Source of the DNA: JACKAN01 sp964502735
Lineage (GTDB): Bacteria; Bdellovibrionota; Bdellovibrionia; Bdellovibrionales; UBA1609
NCBI GenBank assembly: GCA_964502735.1
Contig: CAZCYD010000001.1
Coordinates: 108,260-172,259, forward strand
Reading direction: 5' to 3'
Length of the DNA stretch: 64,000 bases
Notes under the pieces: model-generated
Database searches by the model: none
What the model saw: the letters and a program-made list of their open reading frames with translations, nothing else
What the model was told of the DNA's origin: nothing
In this document: piece by piece, positions 1 to 6,877 of the stretch
How the letters are laid out: every line of letters starts with the position of its first letter
How positions within the stretch are numbered: position 1 is the first letter of the stretch
Translations under genes and position numbers: made by a program

Positions 1-651
1 ACCTGGAACGCTTTTTGCTCTCCAATGGAGTGTGTTCATCCCGATGTATTTGTCAGTGTTAACTTTATTTATAACCCTGATCCCGAACACAAAAGAAATA
101 ACGTCGTCAACACCTCCATCTATGATTTTAATTTTTTGAGAAAAGATAAATCTATGCATGAAGACCTTTTGGCCATTTACACAAACCCTCCCGCACTCCA
201 AACAGGTGAAGCTAATTGTACCCCTGGAAGCTGGAAAGAACGCAGAATAAACCAAATTGTTTTTGATAAAGGTTCTAATATAAGTCTTGCGAATAATACA
301 ACTACCAACACTCAATTTTATTTAGCCCCGGGAACCTACTCTTGCACCATTAAAGGACAAGCTTACGACACCGGTGAAAGCCGGCTGCGCCTTTTTAGTG
401 TTACTGATTCTACCGTCCTTAGTGAGGGCCCCTCTTATTTTGCTGAAGAGTCCAGCTCTGTTGAGGTCGAACTCAACGTCAACTTCTCTTTCAATGAACA
501 AAAACTCCTGGAAGTGCAACAGTACTGCGAAAGATCAAGTGGGGGGGGAAACTTATTCGATTTTGGTGTTCCCACAATGGTACCTTATGATTACTATGCT
601 GATGGACAATCACAAATATTTTCATCTGTAGAGTGTGTAAGGACAAAGTAG
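1..651 (+). CDS. Minor-pilin-like protein, C-terminal part, with phage-fibre-like domain (5' end outside window)
   Basis: The reading frame is open to the left edge, so the true start lies outside the window and the N-terminal helix is not visible. The visible part ends in a domain also found at the C-termini of the next two genes. It contains an F-x-L-x-P-G-T-Y-x-C strand, an AY motif, an RLRLFSVTDSTVL stretch and an EVQQYC strand, followed by a last Cys near the end. The pattern recalls the C1q/TNF-like tip domain of many phage tail fibres, with paired cysteines added. A run of eight G (541-548) lies inside the coding sequence, so slippage there would change the last ~35 residues. The next gene begins 7 bp after the stop, and its ribosome site overlaps this stop codon. 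The domain similarity is my recognition from memory; the assignment as a pilin rests on the neighbours. Confidence 0.7.
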   Translation, partial: TWNAFCSPMECVHPDVFVSVNFIYNPDPEHKRNNVVNTSIYDFNFLRKDKSMHEDLLAIYTNPPALQTGEANCTPGSWKERRINQIVFDKGSNISLANNTTTNTQFYLAPGTYSCTIKGQAYDTGESRLRLFSVTDSTVLSEGPSYFAEESSSVEVELNVNFSFNEQKLLEVQQYCERSSGGGNLFDFGVPTMVPYDYYADGQSQIFSSVECVRTK

Positions 652-658
652 AGGTTTC

Positions 659-1792
659 ATGATTTGGAATAACCAATGTTTAAGAAATAAAAATGGTATG
701 TCAATGGTGGAGTCACTCGTGGCCATTGGCATTGCTTCTGTTTCAATATTAACTCTGGTTACAGGTGTACAATACGTTACCAAGCAAATTCACACCAATA
801 CGTCAAAAAATTCTCTCAACAGTGCTCTGGATAGCATTTACTTGAAAATAAAGGCTGCCGTAGACTCTGACTACGCATGGGAAAAAACAGTTCAAGCGAA
901 TTCTAACTTACAGTGCAATCAAGTTAGCAACCCTTGCTACACTGTACACAGTGGAGGAAGCCCCGTTGATTTAACTCTTAAAGACTCCCTTGGAACAACA
1001 ATTTTTAATCCTGGAGGAACTCCTAATGCCTACAGTCTCAATGGAGCACCCTGCACACACGACTCTACTCAGCCAGAGCTTTGCCCCCTATTGATCGACT
1101 TAAAGTTTTTACCTTCTTGCCCCTCAGGAGCCCCCTGTCATGACTCTCCCATTAAAGTTACGGGCACCATTAGCTTGCACTCTGCTGTGACGTCCAATCA
1201 CAATATAGCAGATAGAAAATTTGAGATTGTAAAAGTCCCCCCCGACTATGAAGATGTCTACTTTGGACTAAAATACACAACATCTGCAGGGGTTGGCGGC
1301 GGAAATTGCCCCTCCTCGCCCAGCTGGATCACACGTCCTATCAATAGCTCTCCTTATAAAGATCCCGGAGGAAATATAGTCAATATTGACAGTAGCACTA
1401 ACACATTCACTTTAAAAGCCGGCACCTATGTTTGCAAACTGAAAGCCATGGCTTACGGATATGGCTCTACACGAACACGATTACGCTCAACTTCAGGCAC
1501 AATGAGCTGGCATTTACTCTCAGGAGGAACCAATCTCAACACGAACGTTCTTCTCACCAATAAAGCCATCACAACAACTCCAGTCCCACCAGCCAGTCCA
1601 TATGAGTCAAAAATTCTAAAAACAGAATTTGATTATAAATTTACGATTTCTACAGATCAAGATTTTGTTATTGAGCAAGATTGTACAAGTCTTAATGCCA
1701 GCAATCCCGCACACAAACTTGGACACCCCAGTGGAACCGGGACCCCCGAGTATCTCAATTTTACATGCAAGAAGAAGAAACATGAACCTTAA
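659..1792 (+). CDS. Type IV prepilin-like protein (PilV/PilW type) with tail-fibre-like C-terminal domain
   Basis: This 377-residue protein starts with a short basic leader, then G-MSMVE and a hydrophobic helix (about residues 15-38). That is the prepilin peptidase site with Glu at +5 of the mature protein. The middle is Cys-rich and unrecognised. The C-terminal ~150 residues repeat the domain of the preceding gene: a Cys shortly before a W-x-x-R, an L-K-A-G-T-Y-V-C strand, AY-x-x-GS-x-R-x-RL, an IEQDC strand and a final Cys. The ATG at 659 has an AGAGG ribosome site five bases upstream that overlaps the previous stop. The 3' end overlaps the next gene by 11 bp, so the genes form an operon. 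Likely role: a minor pilin that presents an adhesive tip. A C7 run lies at 1237-1243. The pilin call is firm; the function of the tip is inferred. Confidence 0.8.
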   Translation: MIWNNQCLRNKNGMSMVESLVAIGIASVSILTLVTGVQYVTKQIHTNTSKNSLNSALDSIYLKIKAAVDSDYAWEKTVQANSNLQCNQVSNPCYTVHSGGSPVDLTLKDSLGTTIFNPGGTPNAYSLNGAPCTHDSTQPELCPLLIDLKFLPSCPSGAPCHDSPIKVTGTISLHSAVTSNHNIADRKFEIVKVPPDYEDVYFGLKYTTSAGVGGGNCPSSPSWITRPINSSPYKDPGGNIVNIDSSTNTFTLKAGTYVCKLKAMAYGYGSTRTRLRSTSGTMSWHLLSGGTNLNTNVLLTNKAITTTPVPPASPYESKILKTEFDYKFTISTDQDFVIEQDCTSLNASNPAHKLGHPSGTGTPEYLNFTCKKKKHEP

Positions 1793-2972
1793 ACCTCGCA
1801 GTCGTTTACATAGCTATATCACCAACTCAAGTGGACAAGCCCTAATGATTGTTATTGCTCTCCTTCCATTTCTTGTTCTTGCCGTGTTTACAACTATGCA
1901 GGGGTGGAGGCAGTTTTCCCAAAAAGAAAAAATTATAGAATTAAATTTGCAACTAAAAAACATTAAAGACTACATTTTCTTAAATCTTAAAAATACAAGC
2001 TATTGGGCTCAAACCGTTAACCATGCTGATAATGCTGGAGCCGCGAAAATGGATTGTTTAAAAAACAACACCAGTTGCAGCACAAAAACTTCGTTCACCT
2101 TAATAGACACACTTGTTACAGATCAGGGAGCAATTAACCTCAGCCAATCCAATTTAGGTTTTAACATCTGGAACCTGGCACCTTGCAATCAATTTAATAA
2201 TGGTGCAGGACACCCCGAATGCATTTTCCGCCCCGAGGTCTATTGGAGAGCCATCTGCAATGATGCTAGTTGCCTGCGACCAAAGATAGAAATTCGCCTC
2301 GATATTATCTATAATAGTCCTCCACCCATGCCGAGCTCTATAAATACAAAAAAATTTGATGAACCTCTTTTTATTGGTACAGGCACCAGTATTAATCAGA
2401 TAATTCTCATTTCTCGCAAATATACATACTCTGATCCAACAAACTATTCATACGCTATTGGTGGAACTCCTATTCCGCTCAACCTCACCCTTTCACCGTC
2501 TCAAACCGCTCGAATGGAGGGGCCTTGCAGCGCCTACCCTGCTAGCGGATGGACACCTCGTGCCTTAGATGACCCAGCAGTTCCCGATGATGGCATCATA
2601 GTCGATGATGGAAACAATGTTGTTAGTATTAATCCCTCTACAGGAATTGGACAGTCTTTTACCCTAAGGCCGGGGAGTTACTACTGTACCATCACAGCTC
2701 CCGCCTACTACGTAGGATCTCATCGCATTCGCTTAGCTTCAGTAGACTCTGCCGCTGTGGTCTTATACGGCACACCGGTAATTGCTGGGCTAGGAACAAC
2801 TAATCTGTCAACAATTAAAGGTCTATTTACAATAAAAGAGAACACTCGACTGGAGGTTCAACACTACTGCCACTACAGCAACGGTCCTTTTGATTTGGGC
2901 AGGCCAGTAAGTAATCCAGATGGGAGTTTTGATATGACCTTCACAAACATTTCTTGTTCTCGCTCCCAATGA
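1782..2972 (+). CDS. Pilin-like membrane-anchored protein with tail-fibre-like C-terminal domain
   Basis: The frame is open upstream, but the ATG at 1782, overlapping the preceding gene by 11 bp, gives a 396-residue protein that starts like a pilin-assembly protein. A basic leader and a GQA motif are followed by a ~20-residue hydrophobic helix. There is no Glu at the position expected after the Gly, as in GspK/PilX-type minor pilins. Following segments are amphipathic, as in pilin stalks. The last ~150 residues carry the shared domain: a Cys before a SGW-x-PR stretch, F-x-L-R-P-G-S-Y-Y-C, APAYYVGSHRIRL, LEVQHYC and a last Cys. APAY followed by RH/HR and RL is the closest match of the three to the phage-fibre pattern. 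It is the last gene of the operon and is followed by a long hairpin element. Confidence 0.72.
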   Translation: MNLKPRSRLHSYITNSSGQALMIVIALLPFLVLAVFTTMQGWRQFSQKEKIIELNLQLKNIKDYIFLNLKNTSYWAQTVNHADNAGAAKMDCLKNNTSCSTKTSFTLIDTLVTDQGAINLSQSNLGFNIWNLAPCNQFNNGAGHPECIFRPEVYWRAICNDASCLRPKIEIRLDIIYNSPPPMPSSINTKKFDEPLFIGTGTSINQIILISRKYTYSDPTNYSYAIGGTPIPLNLTLSPSQTARMEGPCSAYPASGWTPRALDDPAVPDDGIIVDDGNNVVSINPSTGIGQSFTLRPGSYYCTITAPAYYVGSHRIRLASVDSAAVVLYGTPVIAGLGTTNLSTIKGLFTIKENTRLEVQHYCHYSNGPFDLGRPVSNPDGSFDMTFTNISCSRSQ

Positions 2973-2976
2973 AATA

Positions 2977-3112
2977 ATACCAATTTTTAAAAATAATCGC
3001 CTAAAACTTTGTAAATTCACCTCATGCTCAAACAGCGGCAGCCTTAAGGCTGCCGAACTGCGCGTGAGGTGAATTTACAAAGTTTTAGGCGATTATTTTT
3101 AAAAATTGGTAT
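2977..3112. repeat. Long perfect hairpin element, copy A
   Basis: The arms 2977-3024 and 3065-3112 are 48 bp each and perfectly complementary. They enclose a 40-nt core (3025-3064). The core has its own 20-bp perfect palindrome (3036-3055), flanked by TGCTCAAACAG on one side and AACTGCGCG on the other. A relative lies at 12682-12813. The element fills the gap between two convergent genes and may act as a bidirectional terminator, a non-autonomous palindromic mobile element, or both. Confidence 0.9.
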
Positions 3113-3146
3113 AGCTAAATATTTTGAATAGAATCTGCAACAAACC

Positions 3147-4901
3147 TTATTGATCATAAGAAAATAAATAAGCCAGGTGAATTGAGGCAAATTCACCCTC
3201 ATAATATCTTGAAATACAGGTATTAGCGGGAAAGTCGATTACAAAATCATATTCAAGATCTTTATAAATTGTTGAAATCTCCCATAGGGAAAAAAATTGT
3301 TTTCCCTTGGTTTCTTTTATCTTCACAAATTTTCCAAAACTTGAACTACGGCTTCCCAACTCATCCCATCGCAATAAAACTTGATTGGTATTAAATCCAA
3401 TTTCGCTAGATATAATTCTTTCCAAATCCTCAATCTTAACACCAACTGTATAGTTGTTAAAATCTTCTATGTAAGACATTTTATAATTCTTAAAATCAAT
3501 ACATTTGAACCATACACCATTCTCATGCTCATTATAATTTTTTTTGAGCCAATGACTGAGATTGGGTTCTAGAGATTTCATTCTTGGCGTCAATAAAATA
3601 ACATCTGGCTTAAGGCTCTTCATAATATTAAACCACTGAATATGATTGAGTTCCTCAGGTCCAAAATAATACGGATACATATTATCAATGGGAAAAAGAC
3701 CGGCACCATCATAGTAAGTCACGTGAGGGTTATTGCGCAAAAAGATTTCAAATTTCTTGATAAAGTCTAATTGTGAAAACAAATGAGTTTTATTCAAATT
3801 ATTATATAAAATATGGGTTGATATGCCTAACGTAAGGACACAAAGAGCTAAAGAGAGAATTTTTGTTTTTACAAGAAATCGATAAAAAATGATACAAGCA
3901 GAAATATAAATATAAGGCATGTACGAAGCTATAAAAAATGGATACTTTTGGTTGTGCAAAATTAAAATAAGAACTGAAGAAATAATGAATATAATATAGG
4001 GCGACAAAGTTTTAACATCTTGTGTCTTCAGCATATTTTTTTTAATTAAAAAGAAAATCATAATTCCTATAAAAAACGTCGACGCTATAAAAATCTGCAT
4101 AAATCTATTTAAATGCTCAATGTAGAAGTAATTGAAACTTGAAAAGTAATAACTCAAGGCCTGAGCGTAAGCATCGTACATAAAATCAAAAGCAAAATAA
4201 TATTTTAACACCCATATAACTAGAGCTAATAAACCCAGAGGCAAAAGTTGGAAAAGAACTGCTGAACGCATAGCTCTCTGAAAGCTGCCATTAATTGCTT
4301 GTCCGGAAATTTCAAAAATTAAAATGAAAATAAAATTAATCACATAATGATATATTGCCTTTGGCGTTGTTAAAATTACCAATAAGGCCAGCGCAACCAT
4401 AACCGACTCTCTCAATGTAGATATTTTTTTTGAATTGCCGGAATTTAAGTGCAAATTTAAGTACAAATATAAAAATAATAGGTTTAAGCCCGTAGCTAGT
4501 AGGTCGGATCGAATTCGAAACCCTCGAAGAAAAAAATATGAATTTGCCATCAAAAAACAAATTGCAATCAAGCCAATTTCTTTTGAATTTGTTTCTAAAA
4601 CAACGATCTTATACACAGTGAAACAGATGAGTAAACCAACAACGGCAAAGAGAAATCTCGCCCCTAAAAGAATATCCACATTCTTAGAAAAGAAAAAATG
4701 CAATGGTTTTAAAAAAGAATAAAAAACTAATCGACTCCAGTTGGTATATAAATCAATCTCACTGTTTAAAAAATTTTTTGCTGAAGTTAAAGACCAAAGC
4801 TCCGAAATAGAATACTGGCTAGTAAAAGTTGCAGTAAAAAACAAAAAAACATGTACTAAAACTATAAAATAAAGAGTTCTCTTTAAGCCAATGCGAGACA
4901 A
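3147..4901 (-). CDS. Multi-spanning membrane protein, GT-C glycosyltransferase-like
   Basis: The 584-residue product has about ten hydrophobic helices over residues 8-380 and a soluble C-terminal ~180 residues. This is the layout of PMT/ArnT-like GT-C glycosyltransferases, which move sugars from polyprenyl carriers to envelope acceptors. An early luminal loop (about residues 28-58) has acidic and aromatic residues and TNWSR where these enzymes carry their catalytic loop. An RIRSD motif at about residue 130 lies near a helix end. The family call rests on topology and general look, not on a firm motif. The start is a TTG with no well-placed ribosome site; a GGAG lies 18 bases upstream, so translation may begin a few codons earlier. 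The gene converges on the pilin operon and is divergent from the GDPD gene. Confidence 0.55.
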   Translation of the reverse strand: MSRIGLKRTLYFIVLVHVFLFFTATFTSQYSISELWSLTSAKNFLNSEIDLYTNWSRLVFYSFLKPLHFFFSKNVDILLGARFLFAVVGLLICFTVYKIVVLETNSKEIGLIAICFLMANSYFFLRGFRIRSDLLATGLNLLFLYLYLNLHLNSGNSKKISTLRESVMVALALLVILTTPKAIYHYVINFIFILIFEISGQAINGSFQRAMRSAVLFQLLPLGLLALVIWVLKYYFAFDFMYDAYAQALSYYFSSFNYFYIEHLNRFMQIFIASTFFIGIMIFFLIKKNMLKTQDVKTLSPYIIFIISSVLILILHNQKYPFFIASYMPYIYISACIIFYRFLVKTKILSLALCVLTLGISTHILYNNLNKTHLFSQLDFIKKFEIFLRNNPHVTYYDGAGLFPIDNMYPYYFGPEELNHIQWFNIMKSLKPDVILLTPRMKSLEPNLSHWLKKNYNEHENGVWFKCIDFKNYKMSYIEDFNNYTVGVKIEDLERIISSEIGFNTNQVLLRWDELGSRSSSFGKFVKIKETKGKQFFSLWEISTIYKDLEYDFVIDFPANTCISRYYEGEFASIHLAYLFSYDQ

Positions 4902-5034
4902 GCGTTCGATAGAAATATTCTCCTACTTAGATCAGTCTGTAAGTGTAAACGTTTTTGACTCCCCTCTCACAGATTAACTCGTAGCATCATCAAGATGGTA
5001 ACCTTCCAAATTCACGGATAGACTTCTAGTCCAA

Positions 5035-5799
5035 ATGATAAAATTTATTCTGCATTCAATCGAAAAGACCTTAGATATTTTTTTTGCTCTAAAGCCCCAA
5101 CAAAAAATATCTAAATCAACACCCAAATGGGTCGCTCACAGAGGGGCACCAGAATCCCAGACCCTTGAAAATACCTTGGCTTGTTTTGCAAAATGCCTAG
5201 AGGATAATATTTGGGGAATCGAATTTGACATCAGATGGACCTATGACAACGTACCAGTGGTGCACCATGATTCTAATTGTGAGCGCTTATTTTCTCGCCC
5301 AGATATGATAATAAATAAAACATATTTTACTGAGCTGAGAAATGAAATCCCTGAAATCCCCTCTCTTCAGGAAGTTATGGCTCAAATTCAAAAGAAAGCC
5401 CACTATATGATAGAGTTAAAATCTTCACTATCACCTAAACAAGAAGGTATTTTGTTCAACCAGCTCTCCTCTCTTACACCATGTCTTGATTACCACCTCC
5501 TTGGCTTGACTCCAGATATTCTTCAAGGTCTCAAGTTATTTTCTCCCAAATGTTTTGTCTTGGTTAGTGAATTTAACCATAAAACAGATCAAGAGTTCGT
5601 TATAAAACAAAAGTGGGCAGGTTATGCCTCTCACTACTTTCTAGTTTCGGACTCACAAATCCGTAGATTTCATGGAAATAATATTAAAATTGGCACTGGG
5701 TATATTGCTTCACAAAATTGCCTAAATCGCGAACTCAACAGGCAAGTAGATTGGCTTTTTACCAATAGTCTGAGCGTTGTCAGGTCCTCAAAAATCTGA
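5035..5799 (+). CDS. Glycerophosphodiester phosphodiesterase family protein
   Basis: This 254-residue protein belongs to the GDPD family, which hydrolyses glycerophosphodiesters to glycerol-3-phosphate and an alcohol. The family signature is visible in order: AHRGAPES (about residues 34-41, catalytic His and Arg), ENTLACF, EFDIRWTYD (metal-binding Glu/Asp), VVHHDSNC (second catalytic His) and MIELKS. There is no convincing signal peptide, so it is probably cytoplasmic and may act in lipid-head-group recycling. The C-terminal WLFTNS is in the place of the usual W-x-V-N motif. The gene stands alone, divergent from the preceding membrane protein with a 133-bp gap. Substrate is not predictable from sequence. 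Confidence 0.85.
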   Translation: MIKFILHSIEKTLDIFFALKPQQKISKSTPKWVAHRGAPESQTLENTLACFAKCLEDNIWGIEFDIRWTYDNVPVVHHDSNCERLFSRPDMIINKTYFTELRNEIPEIPSLQEVMAQIQKKAHYMIELKSSLSPKQEGILFNQLSSLTPCLDYHLLGLTPDILQGLKLFSPKCFVLVSEFNHKTDQEFVIKQKWAGYASHYFLVSDSQIRRFHGNNIKIGTGYIASQNCLNRELNRQVDWLFTNSLSVVRSSKI

Positions 5800-5914
5800 A
5801 TATCGATAGATCTCCTCACGCGAATTCATTTTTGAGCTTGCTTTTCGCGCGAGAAGTGGATTATTGATGAATTTGCGTTGACATAAAAACAAATTGAGTT
5901 GGAGGGGGAATCCA

Positions 5915-6868
5915 ATGATAAACGATAAAAAACTAGAAAAAGTTCCTGAACTTAAGCTTAGCCATTACCTTGAGGGTAGCCAAAACGAAAAGGTTCAATT
6001 TATTGAAGATCTTTACCAAGGGATAAAATATTTTGGTTTTATTATCTTAAAAGACCATCCCATTTCTACTGAATTATTAAAAAAAGCTTACCATCTCAGC
6101 GAAAAGTTCTTTTCTCTACCTGAGTCTGAAAAGCTCAAATATGTGTGCAAGGAAGGGGGCGGACAGCGCGGCTACACCCCCTTTGGAAAGGAACATGCAA
6201 AAGACGCGCAGGTTATGGACCTAAAGGAGTTCTGGCACATCGGAAATGAGCTTTCTGCTGGCAATAAATATTTTAGTGCTTACCCCAAAAACTTGTGGCC
6301 AAAAGAAGTTCCAGATTTTAAAGACACCTTTCTAAAAATTTATCGAGAACTTGAATCAGCGGGAAGAGTTATTCTCGAAGCCCTTACTTTTCCACTTGAT
6401 CTTCCAAGAGATTACTTTGACAACATGATAAAAGACGGAAACTCTATACTCCGGCTTCTCCACTATCCGCCTATTCCTGAAAATACAGATCCTAGATGCA
6501 TTCGAGCGGCTGCACATGAGGACATTAACCTCATCACGATACTCGTAGCGGCATCAGCATCAGGACTCGAGCTTCTTGATAGAGATGGCCATTGGCTTCC
6601 TGTGGAAACCGACACCAACAATCTTATTGTAGATGCTGGAGATATGTTAGCAAGAATTACAAATGAGGTTATTCCCTCCACAACACATCGGGTTATCAAT
6701 CCAGATGATAAAAACTCTCATCGCTATTCTATGCCTTTTTTCATACACCCTCACCCTGAAGCGACTTTATCATGCATAGATAGCTGCAGAGGACAGGGAG
6801 CGAAATACCCTGACATATCTTCTCAAGATTTTTTAATGCAAAGACTTCGTGAGATTGGCTTAATGTAA
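5915..6868 (+). CDS. 2-oxoglutarate/Fe(II)-dependent oxygenase, isopenicillin N synthase-like family
   Basis: About 317 residues. The N-terminal non-haem dioxygenase domain (YFGFIILKDHPI) is followed by the Fe(II)/2-oxoglutarate domain. The iron facial triad is visible as HEDIN (His and Asp) and, ~55 residues later, STTHRV (His); RYSMPFF supplies the Arg/Ser pair that binds 2-oxoglutarate. These enzymes hydroxylate or desaturate small molecules, but the substrate cannot be read here. ATG 5915 is chosen over an upstream in-frame TTG (5894) because GGAGGGGG lies six bases before it. It converges on valS with a gap of only 9 bp, so no independent terminator fits between them. Confidence 0.88.
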   Translation: MINDKKLEKVPELKLSHYLEGSQNEKVQFIEDLYQGIKYFGFIILKDHPISTELLKKAYHLSEKFFSLPESEKLKYVCKEGGGQRGYTPFGKEHAKDAQVMDLKEFWHIGNELSAGNKYFSAYPKNLWPKEVPDFKDTFLKIYRELESAGRVILEALTFPLDLPRDYFDNMIKDGNSILRLLHYPPIPENTDPRCIRAAAHEDINLITILVAASASGLELLDRDGHWLPVETDTNNLIVDAGDMLARITNEVIPSTTHRVINPDDKNSHRYSMPFFIHPHPEATLSCIDSCRGQGAKYPDISSQDFLMQRLREIGLM

Positions 6869-6877
6869 CACAATGGC

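Noticed and set aside
5816..5880. CCTCACGCG ... TTGAGC similarity to the hairpin core
   Set aside because: Only a few short words match; there is no long inverted repeat. It may be a decayed copy, but the evidence is too weak.
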